Shown: positions 18,113 to 27,154, numbered from the stretch's first letter. The stretch is DNA of 30,000 bases from Prorocentrum cordatum (GCA_963575745.1 CAUYUJ010004306.1:1-30000), one strand, 5' to 3'. Translations and numbers: made by a program. The notes: generated from the letters alone by a model not told the origin.

Positions 18113-20562
18113 CTGCTCCCGCCGGCGGGTTTGGGCGTCCCGCCGGTTGCGCACAGCCCAGTCGCGAAGTCGGGGTGGACCTGCTGTCGGTGTCCCCCCA
18201 TGCCGAGGCTGAGCGACCATGAGGGGGACCGGCCGCAGCTCCAGGGCCGTGGGGCTGCTCAGCTCGCCAGGCGAGCCTGCCAGGACTTCGACGAGGTCGT
18301 CGACGCCTTGAATTGGTTGATGAACCGCACCTCCACATGCGACAGGCCGAATTTTGACCAGATGAAGGTGCACGCGCGGACCCTGGAATGCGTGGCTGAG
18401 CGCATGCCGCCGATGGAGACCGCGATCCCTTCCCCGCGAGCGGCCTTTTCTGAGCTGCTGCACGGCCGCAGTGTCTACGACGAGTCGGCCGGACGGAAAG
18501 TCGGACGTCTTCGCAATATGGGGCAGATATCTTTACCTAAGACCGCGGTGGGAGGGCAACGGCTGTTGGACATCGCCCCTGCCCATGCACGCCATTTTCT
18601 CGAAGACGGTTTTTCTCGGATGCTTCTAGATGAGGCTAGCTAGTTTACGTTGTCGCCTTGATGAGTGTGATGTCATTCCTCACTGGGACCCTTCTCTGGC
18701 TCGCAACCGCAGACTCTACGTCCGCCTGGTGAAGCTCCTCTACGCCAAGGGCCTTCTGGTGCTCCTGGACGAGAGTGAGCGGCGCGAGGACGTCGGGATC
18801 TTTTTGAGTCTCCAAGAAGTCAGACCAACTGCGCCTTATCATAGATGCTCGGCGCAGCAACCTGCATTTCACTTCGCCCCCTGGGGTATCGCTCGTGACG
18901 GCCGAGGGGCTCGCCGGCATCGAGGTGGAGGGCGTAGAGTGCGGTGGCCAGCCGGACCTCGGTTTCACGCTGGGCACCTCCGACATCAGCGACGCCTTTC
19001 ATCGGTTCAGGATCGACCGTGGGCTCTCCTCCTATTTCTGCCTCCGCCCCGTGACAGCGCAGGAGATCGGGGTGACCGGCAGGGCCGTCGGGGACAGTGC
19101 GGCGCCTCCCGACCGCCGCCTGGTGCCAGCCTGTGCCGCCCTGCCGATGGGGTTCACCTGGTCGCTCTATTTCTGCCAGGAGGTGGGCGAGGCCGTCATG
19201 GACGCCACGCCCGGACTAGAGCGGGCCCACCGCATGAGCGACCGGGGCCCGACGACAGTGCTTCGGCCGTCGGCCCAGCTGGCCGAGGGAGGAGGCGCTC
19301 AGTATACGCACGTCGACAACCACGGGGTGATGGGCTTCGACGGCGCAGAGGTGTCCTCGAGCCTTGCCGCCGCCACCACGAGGTTCGACGCCGCGGGCCC
19401 GAGGGCGCACGAGACGGACATTCAGAGGGGCCGCGGCGTGACGCTGGGTTGCGTGCTGGACGGAGTCTCGCTGACCACCAGGCTCACGGCGAAACGCTAC
19501 TGGCGGGTGCGACAAGGTGTCTCGCGGGCCCTGAGCTGCAGAGCCCTGCCAGGCTGGACATGGGAGATCGTCCTCGGTCACTGCACTTACTGCGCCATGT
19601 GCAACCGCGACCTCCTCCCGGTCTTCAACGCGATGTACAAGTTCATAGCGGTCCACTACCAGGAGGCCGCGCCGCTCTGGCCCACGGCGCGGGCCGAGAT
19701 GGTCGCCTTCCAGGGCCTGATGCCCTTGCTGCGCGGCGACTGGGCGCTCCCGCGGTGCCCGCTGGTCTGCCTCTCCGACGCGTCGGAGCACGGCTACGCG
19801 GTGAGCGCCTCGCTGTTCGAGCCGGCCGCTGTGAAGGAGATCGGGCGGGTGCAGGAGCGATCCCGTTTCCGCCGCCTGGGCGGCCATTCCGCTCGGGCCC
19901 ACTTCTTCGCCAGCAACGGCATCGTGATGACCAGTGCCGGGACGTTCAAAGATGCTGCCGATCTTGGTGAGCATGACGAGGTTGCGCCCCAGACCCAGCG
20001 GGGGCTTGACAGAACTTTCAAAGAGATGGCAGCGGAGATCTTCTCAGGGTCCCGCTGGACTGAGATAGTCGCCCGTGGGTGGCTTAATACTTCGGAGGAC
20101 ATTCTGGTCTACGAATCACGTGCCCTCTTGCGAGCTGTAGAGATATTGTGCAGCCTGTCACCGCGAGAGGGCGAGCATGCCGTCGTGAGCGACAACCTGC
20201 CCGCCGTGCTCTGCTTTGAGAGGAGGAGAGCAAAAAACTTTACTGTCCTCGCATGCATTCGTCGGGCTGTCGCCCTGTGCCTCTCCCTCAACAAGCGCCT
20301 GCACGTGAGATGGGTCCCGAACGAGCTCAACCCGAGTGACGAGGGCTCTAGGCTGTGCGACCCGAGCTACGACCCCGGTAAGACCCTGGTGCACACTTGG
20401 GAGGCTTCTGGGGACTACGGCAAAGTACCAGTGAATCGCAGGCTACCCCAGCATGTACATGAGCAAGATAATGCACGCACCAAGACGACGCACTATTGCA
20501 AGCACGTGGATACGGAAAACTGCAAGCACGACAAGTTTGGCAAAGATGAGAGCACGAGCTAG
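18109..20562 (+). pseudogene. Reverse transcriptase-RNase H (pol), frameshifted
   Basis: An ATGA overlap joins the gag stop to a possible pol start at 18109. The frame then moves near 18220 (CQDFDEVVDALNWLMNRT), at 18630 (ECDVIPHWDPSLARNRRLY) and at about 18805-18820, where QLRLIIDARRSNLHF begins the core. From there one frame is open to 20562. RT signatures are RLIIDARRSN, motif A DISDAFHRFR (about 18982), motif B LPMGFTWSLYFCQ (about 19141) and motif C YTHVDNHG (19303-19323), with Asn in place of the second catalytic Asp. RNase H follows with Asp in CLSDASEHG (about 19774), Glu in YESRALLRAVE, Asp in VVSDNLPA and Asp in PNELNPSDEGSR. It would copy the element RNA into DNA in the cell. The family is clear; the protein as it stands is broken in its N-terminal third. 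Confidence 0.85.
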
Positions 20563-20571
20563 CACACAGTC

Positions 20572-21861
20572 ATGGGCCTCACCAGTACCTCAGCCACTAC
20601 GAGCACGAGCCCCAGAACAGCCCCGCAGGCCCTCGACGAGCTCACCGAGACCCCCGGCACTCTAGACCCTCAGGACCTCCACGAGCCCCAGAGGAGCCAG
20701 CCTGCCGCCGTCGCCACCTCGGCTCCCGAGAGCGTCCCTGCGGGGGAGCCCCGGCGACCCGCCGCGGCGGTAGGCGATCAGGGGCACTGTCGCCGCCTGG
20801 CAACGCCGCTGCCGGCAGGAGGCAGCGCGCCCGCGCATGCCGCGCCCGAGCCGCTTGCGAAGCACTCGCAAGTGTTGTCGCCCGGGCCGGAGGGCCTGCC
20901 GAGCGGGCCACAGGCGCCAGCCAGCCAGACGCGGGCGCTGGGAGCGCCCCGGGACGGCGCGCGGCAGCGGCTCACCCTGGCCCCGCCCGCCTCAAGGGCC
21001 GCGGCGCGCGACCTAGAGGCGAACTGCAGCCCGACGGGCGACAGCGGGGGCAGCGACGCCACGACCGTGGCCAACGAGTCAGAGGCAGCTCGCACCCGTC
21101 AGCTCCGCCAGACGGCTCGGCACCACGCTCGGGCTGTCGCCCAGGCCAAGGCGCCGCCCAGTCTGGCGGGGCTCACGCTGCTGGAGCGCTCGGCGGTGAG
21201 GCTGGGCACAGAGGCGCAATACCAGGTAGAGCTCAAGACCTTCATCGACGCCGTCAAGGAGCGCCAGCTCGTCGTGGACAGCGAGGTGGACGATGTGCTC
21301 GTGCACTACATGAACGGGCTATACGAGCCGGGCCATCACTCGAACAAGGGCGACGTGCTGCTGTCGGCCTTGCTGCACTTCCAGCCCGAGTATGGCAAGC
21401 TGGGGAGATCGCGCTTCCTCTGGGCCTGGCGATGCCTGAAGGGGTGGCGCCGGAGATGCGGGCGGCGCTCAAGGAAACCGGTCGCCCGCATGGTGTGGTC
21501 AGCTGTCGCCTGGGACCTCTGCTGCCGAGGGTGCTGGCTCATGAATGTGCACATCCTGTAGATGATCGTGACGCACCACCGCCCAGGCGAGCCGCTCACA
21601 ATCCAGCGCCAGGATCTCATCCAGCCAGCAAAAGGAAGCTCGAACGATTGGGGGGCGCTGCTGTTCCCGCTGTCAAGGGCGGCCACCCACAAGATGCTGG
21701 ACCTACAGAACCGCCACGGCGATCACATGGAGCTGAAAAAGCGAGGCGGCCGGGAATGCAGGAGCTCGCTCAAGAGATACCAGAACGCCGCCAGGCTGAA
21801 CCTCTCTGCCCACCGCCTGCTGCCTTGGGAGGTGGCTTCCCCCCGAAAGGCGGACCAGTAA
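20572..21861 (+). pseudogene. Tyrosine recombinase of the YR element, stop and internal deletion
   Basis: The ORF starts 9 bases after the pol stop in the same frame. It opens with about 180 low-complexity residues, then an arm/SAM-like domain (AQYQVELKTFIDAVKERQLV, then YMNGLYEPGHHSNKGDVLL, and FLWAWRCLKGWRR). A TAG at 21559-21561 interrupts the frame just before the catalytic domain, which resumes with VTHHRPGEPLTIQRQDLIQP and contains the box I Arg (about 21580). A tail KRYQNAARLN supplies the likely nucleophilic Tyr (21778). Only about 65 codons separate this Arg and Tyr, where family members have about 130-150, and no HxxR box II is visible, so the centre of the catalytic domain is deleted. 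The enzyme would join the circular DNA copy to the chromosome; this copy cannot. Confidence 0.75.
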
Positions 21862-21869
21862 CTCGAGGC

Positions 21870-22665
21870 TCTCTTCTTCGACCACGCGGCCGCCCTGCCT
21901 TTTGTGGCGCCGCGAATTATCGCCAGTATTTTGCCGACCTGTTCTGTGGCGAGGGCGGCGTCGGGAAGGCAATTGCGCGCCGTGGTTACCCTGCACGACT
22001 CTGGGATCTTCGTTACAGCCAGAGCCTAGATCTCACCGATCACGCCGTGCTTCGCCGCCTGGAAGAGGATGCCAAGAGTGGTCTGATCCTCGGCGCAGCG
22101 ATCGCAACAGAGTGCACCAGTTTCTCGATAGCAAGAATGCGAACTCGTTTCATCAGAACCTCGTCGCAGCCCTGGGGAGTTACAGACAGATCAGATTTCA
22201 GTGTCAATGATCACGCCGCACTACAGCGCGGCAACAAGCTGCTCAGGGCAACCCTCCGTATCATTCGTGCGCTAGACCTCTATCAGCTACCTTGGTTTTG
22301 GAAAACCCTTATAGCAGCATGATGTGGAAGATTCCGGCATTGCGGCGACGAGCTCTACGGGGCGCCGCTCAGGTCTCACTGGATTTCTGCAGCTACGGAA
22401 CGCGGTGGCGCAAGAGGACCCTTTTTCTGTTTGGCAACGTAGATGATGCGTGTCTAGAACCTCTGCGCAACCGCCTCTGCTGTGGAAAAGGATGTTGTTT
22501 TTTTACAGCGGCCGCCCACACATCGAATTGAGCGGCCCACACCCCAGCAGAGGCATCCCGTGGACAAATGTGGCCGAACCTTACCCTACAGGCTTGTGCC
22601 GCGATCTCGCCGCCGCTCTCATTGCTGCTAGTTATCAGAGAACACCTTCTTGTTTCGGGAAGTGA
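21870..22665 (+). pseudogene. C5-cytosine-methyltransferase-like domain, frameshifted
   Basis: After the recombinase a new frame reads YFADLFCGEGGVGKAIARRG (21927-21986), a motif I SAM-binding loop like DLFCGxGG of C5-methyltransferases. ATECTSFSIAR (about 22104) follows at the position of the PPCQxFS motif IV and keeps its Cys. Then comes a frame change at about 22290 and LENPYSSMMW (about 22298) in the place of motif VI ENV. KRTLFLFGNVDDACLEPL continues. A last change at about 22495-22510 leads to GRPHIELSGPHPSRGIPWTN and VAEPYPTGLCRDLAAAL. The stop is at 22663-22665, 8 bp before B1. It is in the same strand and order as the other element genes, so it belongs to the element. Enzymatic activity is an inference from motifs. 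It may be a degenerate relative that binds SAM or DNA only. Confidence 0.65.
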
Positions 22666-22672
22666 TTTGGGG

Positions 22673-22821
22673 TATTGTGGTGGCCGTCCTGCTTAGCACA
22701 GACCGCCGTGTGGCCACGCCTCCGGCTGCTCTTCGCTGCCGGCCGAGCTTCGCCTGCCGCGCCGCGTTCCTCGAGACAGATTCTCTTGCCCAAAATGTTG
22801 GGAATGGAGCACTACCAGACA
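22673..22821 (+). repeat. Split direct repeat B1
   Basis: This 149-bp segment, TATTGTGGTGGCCGTCCTGC to GGAGCACTACCAGACA, is repeated at 22945-23093 with four transitions (97%). Its last two bases, CA, are also the first two of A2. Confidence 0.95.
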
Positions 22822-22882
22822 TAGGAGCGCTTGCACGTGATTGTCTGGGTCGCCCCATGGCTTTTGATCTTTCTCAAGTGCA
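22820..22882 (+). repeat. Split direct repeat A2
   Basis: Direct copy of A1 (62 of 63 bases). It sits between B1 and B2, followed by a 62-bp spacer (22883-22944) that I could not match to the sequence after A1. The B1/A2 junction has the sequence expected of a circularised element (B2 end joined to A1 start). Confidence 0.95.
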
Positions 22883-22944
22883 CCCGGGGCCTGCCCTCCG
22901 CCATCCGAGTGCGCTTCCCACTGTCCTTTTCAGCCTCGAAGCAT

Positions 22945-23093
22945 TATTGTGGTGGCCGTCCTGCTTAGCACAGACCGCCATGTGGCCACGCCTCCGGCTG
23001 CTCTTCGCTGCCGGCCGAGCTTCGCCTGCCGTGCCGCGTTCCTCGAGACAGACTCTCTTGCTCAAAATGTTGGGAATGGAGCACTACCAGACA
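22945..23093 (+). repeat. Split direct repeat B2, right end of the element
   Basis: Direct copy of B1. It ends CACTACCAGACA, and the flanking target sequence AGGATTGTGGCATTTGCTT follows directly. Confidence 0.95.
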
Positions 23094-23345
23094 AGGATTG
23101 TGGCATTTGCTTTTTTCGTCCTTCCGACGGCCCGAGACGGCCCAAGTGTTCCCAAAGATCACCCACGAGGCCCAAGACGGCCCCAAAAGGCCCCCAAGAC
23201 GGCCCAATGCTTCCAAGACGCTCAAGATGGCCTCCAAGACGGCCCAAGAGCCCTCCAAGACGTCCTCCAAGAAGGCCCGAAAGGGTCAAAATGGCCATCA
23301 GACGGCCAAGAGGACCTTCAAGATGCCCACGTGTTCCCCGAAGGC
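23094..23345. repeat. Continuation of the ~375-bp CCCAAGAGG repeat
   Basis: AGGATTGTGGCATTTGCTT followed by CGTCCTTCCGACGGCCCGA and CCAAAGATCACCC matches the part of the repeat unit at 15678-15750. CCAAGACGG and CCTCCAAGA words fill the rest. This is the right half of the unit split by the retroelement. Confidence 0.8.
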
Positions 23346-23454
23346 TTTCCGAACCGATTCGGGGAACACATGGTCCGATAGCTTGGCAGGTCCGGCCTCA
23401 ACGTTCGGCCACACAGGTGCTTCCAAAAAAGCTGAAGGATCCGACCTGGAGGGC

Positions 23455-23700
23455 GCATGTTCTTCCAGCGGGCACGCGCGAAACACATGATTTCCACGCC
23501 CAAAAGGTATTTGTATTGTTTTTGACGAGCGGAAATCCGCCGGCCCACCCCCAACATGGCCTCCGGAGACGGATTATCATCTTAAGAGAGAACCTTGGGT
23601 TGGAGCACTTGCCAAGAACATGATCGACCACGAACCCAGAAGGGATTGAGAACTGCGAGGTATGGAACCGTTTCTAAGGATTTCAATTGAAGATGCGCTT
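23455..23700 (+). repeat. Dispersed repeat R3, copy 1
   Basis: Shares CGGGCACGCGCGAAAC, CCGCCGGCCCACC-CATGGCC, AAGAGAGAACCTTGGG and ATCGACCACGAACCC-GAA with about 24910-25145. Its centre (CCGCCGGCC and AGAGAACCTTGGG) is shared with about 26395-26475. No coding evidence is seen. Confidence 0.6.
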
Positions 23701-23704
23701 GGGC

Positions 23705-23985
23705 GATACCAGGGGGACATGCCAGGGGGGACGCGCCGGGGAACGCCCCAAGGGGCGCGCCTGGGGGCGTGCCAGGGGACGTGCCATGGGGACGCACCGC
23801 GGGATGTACCAAGGGGACGCGCTACGGAACTTGCCAGTGGACGTGCCACGGGACGTGCCAAGGGACGCGCTGCGCGACGTGCCAAGGGGATTCGCCACGG
23901 AACGTGCAAGGGAACGTGCCAGGCGACTCGCCAGGGGACGTGCCAGGGAACGCGTCAGGGAACGTGCCGCGGGACGTACCTGACC
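23705..23985. repeat. 10-bp tandem repeat GGGACGTGCCA, block 1
   Basis: About 27 degenerate units such as GGGGACGTGCC, AGGGGACGCG and GGAACGTGCC. Later blocks of the same repeat lie at 25308-25405 and 25612-25745. Arg/Gly/Thr-rich frames here are by-products. Confidence 0.8.
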
Positions 23986-24460
23986 CGCTGCGTCCGCGCT
24001 CCCAGGGCCACGATCCATCATGATTGGCCCGCGTCCGCGTTCCCAGGGCCACGATGCCAGCAAATTACGCTGCGCCCGCTCCCCCTGGGCCACGATCCCT
24101 CGTAACCCAGCTGCGTCCGCGCTCCCAGGGCCGTGCTCCCTCGTGCATTGCGAGGTGTCCGCGCTCCCAGGGCCACGATGCCTCTTGAACTATGCCGTGT
24201 TCTTCGCGCCTCAAGAGCCAGGATCCCGGGATCCAGCGCCAATGACGCTGCATCCGCCCTCCCTGGACCACGATACCTCGTAGACAACGCTGCGTCCGCG
24301 CTCCCAGGGCCGCGCTCCCCCATGAATTGCGCAGCGTCCGCGCTCCCAGGGCCGCGATCCCTCATAAACGGTGCTGGGTTCGCGCCTCCGGGGCCAGGAT
24401 CCCTAGTCAATTACGCCGCGTCCGCGCTCCCAGGGCCAGGATCGCTGCAAGACAAGCGCT
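23985..24460. repeat. ~45-bp tandem repeat GCGTCCGCGCTCCCAGGGCC
   Basis: About ten units of GCTGCGTCCGCGCTCCCAGG, then GCCACGATCCCTC-T and a variable tail. They recur at roughly 23990, 24028, 24072, 24113, 24157, 24290, 24337, 24382 and 24417. A diverged insert lies at 24190-24280. No gene is seen. Confidence 0.8.
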
Positions 24461-24603
24461 TCGTCCGAGACATCCGCAGAGATTCGGCACGCCACAAGCA
24501 AACCTTCCTTCTGCACAACCAGCGCCGGGCTCGAGACATCCTCGAAATCCTGCGCGCGGGACGCGCCATCCTCGAGCGGGAACGCAAAAATTAGATGTTC
24601 CAT

Positions 24604-24780
24604 ACAGTCGGGGCCCTGAGGAATGAACCCTTTTCGTTGGGGAGGAGCTCCGCGTTCCTTGAGTGTTTCGCAGCTTGCCTCAGGCTTTCCTGATGTTTTC
24701 GATCGGAAATCGGAGTTTAGCTTATGGAAAAACGGGGCCTCGTTCCTTATTTTGGTTCCTTAGGTCAAGGCCCCGACTGT
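24604..24780 (+). mobile_element. Family E inverted-repeat element, copy 2
   Basis: A 177-bp element with perfect 12-bp ends, ACAGTCGGGGCC and GGCCCCGACTGT. The interior matches copy 1 at 13682-13862 at roughly 80%, including CTTTTCGTTGGGGAG and TTTTCGATCGGAAAT. The outer flanking bases are T and A. It is non-coding. Confidence 0.8.
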
Positions 24781-24904
24781 ATTTGTTTACAAATTTCAGG
24801 GGCTCCAGACCTCGTGTTTCATCGCGGACTCTGCGCAAGACGCTCTGCAGTCTTACATATCAAGGGAAAACGGGTGTCTGCGGACCATGTTATTTATCGG
24901 GGAT

Positions 24905-25145
24905 CGGAGATAGGGTGCGCATTTTCCTTGAACGGGCACGCGCGAAACGAATATGTTGAACAACAATCAGGTTTCACATTGTTATTTATCGCAAACAACT
25001 CCGCCGGTCCACCTGAAGTCATGGCCAGGGGAAATTAATTCACTAAAAGAGAGCCATGGGCCTCCGCCTTTTCCGGTAAACATTATCGACCCACGAACCC
25101 TGAAAGGAATATAGAAACGTAAGGCATGCAATGTGTTCAAAACAT
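24905..25145 (+). repeat. Dispersed repeat R3, copy 2
   Basis: GAACGGGCACGCGCGAAACG, TTATTTATCGCAAACAAC, CCGCCGGTCCACC, AAAAGAGAGCCATGGG and ATCGACCCACGAACCCTGAA follow the same order as in 23455-23700. The following 10-bp repeat block also recurs, so a larger unit was duplicated. Confidence 0.6.
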
Positions 25146-25162
25146 TTGATTGGGCGACGGGC

Positions 25163-25560
25163 AAGTGCAGTGCTGAGTGTGCCGATATCGACGTATTGTG
25201 CCAAGGGCTGTGCTGTGCTGCGCCGTGCTGAATTGCGATGTGCCATGCCGCGATTGTGCCCTATAGCGTCGTGGATCGAGTCCCCCTTTGCATCCGAGTC
25301 TTGAAGCGGACGTGCCACGGGACGCGCCAGGGGACGCGCCGCGCGACGTGCCAGTGGGACTAACCATGGAACGCGCCAAGGAACGTGCCAGGGAATGTGC
25401 CAGGTTGCAAAGCTGAGCATATCGATCTTGACGTGCCGTGCCGAGGGCTGTGCTGTGCCGCGCCGTGCTGAATTGCGATGTGCTATGCAGCGATTGTGCT
25501 CCTCTATAGCATTGTGGGTTGAGTCTTCCTTTGCATCCGAGTCCTGACCGAACTGATCTG
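25163..25560 (+). repeat. Two-copy direct duplication of ~140 bp around a 10-bp repeat block
   Basis: The segment at 25163-25307 (GGGCTGTGCTGTGCTGCGCC, GTGCTGAATTGCGATGTG, TTTGCATCCGAGTC) is repeated at about 25413-25550. A block of GGGACGTGCCA-type units lies between them at 25308-25405. The repeat of unit plus block makes a period of about 250 bp. Confidence 0.75.
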
Positions 25561-25611
25561 GATCTTAAGCTCGAGCTGCCTGAGCGCATAGTAGCTGCCA
25601 CAGCTAATTGA

Positions 25612-25745
25612 CAGGGGGACGTGCCAGGAGGACGCGCCGCGGTACGACCCAAGGGACGCGCCAGGCGACGTGCCAGGGGACGTGCCATGGGGACGCACCG
25701 CGGGACGTGCCAAGGGGACGCGCTACGGGACGTGCTGGGGACAAG
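25612..25745. repeat. 10-bp tandem repeat GGGACGTGCCA, block 3
   Basis: Same degenerate 10-11 bp unit as at 23705-23985, about 13 units. It leads directly into the 75-bp repeat. Confidence 0.75.
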
Positions 25746-26350
25746 CGTTTCGCTCGAGACATCCTGCCCGAATCCTCATGCTAGACATCCGCCTGGGCGA
25801 ACTGCGCACATGAAAACAAGCGTTTCGCTCAACACATCCTCATGCGAGACATCCGCCTGGGCGAACTGGGCACCTGAAAACAAGTGGTCCTCTCGAGACA
25901 TCCTCAACACATCTTCAGGTTCGACGTCCGCCTGGGTGACCTGGGCACGTGAGAACAAGCGTTTCGCTCGGGACGTTCTCAACACCTTCTCACGCTAGAC
26001 ACCCGCCTGGGCGACCTGGACACGTGAAAGCAAACGTCTCGCTCGAGACATCCTCAACACATCTTCATGTTAGACATCCGCCTGGGCGACCTGGACACGT
26101 AAAAGCAAACGTCTCGCTCGAGACATCCTCAACAAATATTCATATTAGACATCTGCCTGGGCAACCTGGACGCGTGAAACCAAGCGTCTCGCTCGAGACA
26201 TCCGCAAGATCTGGCACGTGATGACAAGCATTTCACATGAGACATCCTTTGAATTCTGGCCCCCAGGAGAGGAGCAGTCTATAACACGAAACAACGTTTC
26301 GCTCGAGACGTCCTCAACCAATTCTGAAAGGCAAGCGTTTTGCTCGAGAC
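25742..26350. repeat. ~75-bp tandem repeat with CAAGCGTTTCGCTCGAGACA
   Basis: Units hold CAAGCGTTTCGCTCGAGACA, TCCTCAACACATCTTCATG, TTAGACATCCGCCTGGGCGA and CCTGGACACGTGAAAG. The TTTCGCTC landmark falls at about 25748, 25823, 25963, 26037, 26112 and 26186, followed by degenerate units to 26350. A related piece lies at 24455-24500. The plus strand has a frame with repeating residues, read as a by-product. Confidence 0.85.
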
Positions 26351-26394
26351 ATCCTCAGACATAATTTCGCCGGCCCTCTTGCCATGCCGTTATT

Positions 26395-26905
26395 CACCGC
26401 AAATGATTCCGCCGGCCTTCTTCCCGTCGTCCCTGGGGGGGGAACAACTAGAAGAGAACCTTGGGCCAGAGCTCTCTCCGGGAACACTGCAAAGTGCTCG
26501 CACGCCCCCTCCCCCCCCCTTTCCCCCAAGAGCATGACCAAAGATGTTGCTTGCTGCGGAGTGCACTTTGCATTGTTTTCTGAATTGACACACCACTCAC
26601 CCAGAACAGCGTTGCCCCCCACCCAGTGCAGCGCTTCGTGGCCCCATAGGGAGGGAGTTTCACCGAAGAAGATTTTCACAATTGCGGTACCCACAACTGC
26701 AGATGGTTGGGTCCTTCGCCAGGATAATTGACGGGGCTGGCAGGGGGGGGGGGGGGGCGCACTGGCCTGGGCTTGTCGCCAACGTGTGGGGGAGGTGGTG
26801 CGCATGTATCGGAAGCAGTGATAAAGCCCTCCCCGAAGGGGGTTGGAAGAGGAAACGCTCCAAACCACCTCCGCCCGAAAGGGCTGGTGGGATTCCTGTA
26901 GGGAG
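26395..26905 (+). repeat. Dispersed repeats R3 (part) and R1, right copy
   Basis: 26395-26475 matches the centre of R3. From about 26545 it follows R1 of 1400-1722: GTGCACTTTGCATTGTTTTC, GTGGGGGAGGTGGTGCGCAT, CCCTCCCCGAAGGGGGTTGG and GAAAGGGCTGGTGGGATT. A G run lies at 26743-26757. No gene is recognised; overlapping frames on both strands lack domains. Confidence 0.55.
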
Positions 26906-27001
26906 CTTGTAAGGAGCGGGCTTGATACGGGTGGGCGCACTGCAGCATCGTTCACGCATGTTGGGTTTATTCTGGTCACTCCTCCCCCGCTCCGCGTACG
27001 C

Positions 27002-27150
27002 TCAACCTGCATAGCAAGGATGAGCAACTTTCCGAGGTTTCTGGCCGGTTGCGCCAGTCGCGCCCCGCGCGCAAGGTGTCGGCATGGCCTTCCAAGGCCC
27101 TCGCATCCTTGCCGCGCGTCCTTACTATACGGGTTGGCTGTACCTCTACG
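27002..27150 (+). repeat. Dispersed repeat R2, right copy
   Basis: TCAACCTGCATAGCAAGGAT, CGCGCCCCGCGCG, CATCCTTGCCGCG and ATACGGGTTGGCTGTACCTC are in the same order as in 4618-4805. R1 and R2 are about 100 bp apart here but 2.9 kb apart in the left locus. Confidence 0.55.
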
Positions 27151-27154
27151 GGGA

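Larger units (their letters stand above)
16051..23093 (+). mobile_element. PAT/Ngaro-like tyrosine-recombinase retrotransposon (7,043 bp)
   Basis: The order is A1 repeat, gag-like ORF, RT-RNase H, tyrosine recombinase, C5-methyltransferase-like domain, B1, A2, B2. That is the split-direct-repeat plan of PAT/Ngaro-type elements in the DIRS order, which replicate through RNA and insert by a recombinase acting on a DNA circle, with no target duplication. The insertion lies in the ~375-bp tandem repeat. The related unit at 15643-15705 lacks the insertion and aligns without gaps to the joined flanks across a single CA. The same CA occurs at the left border, the B1/A2 junction and the right border. 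Coding parts carry several frameshifts and stops, so this copy is not autonomous. Flanking and internal repeats are 97-98% identical, so decay is fairly recent. Confidence 0.85.

Noticed and set aside
16051-23093. LTR retrotransposon reading of the direct repeats
   Set aside because: The A and B repeats are interleaved (A1…B1 A2 B2), there is no integrase or target duplication, and a tyrosine recombinase is present.
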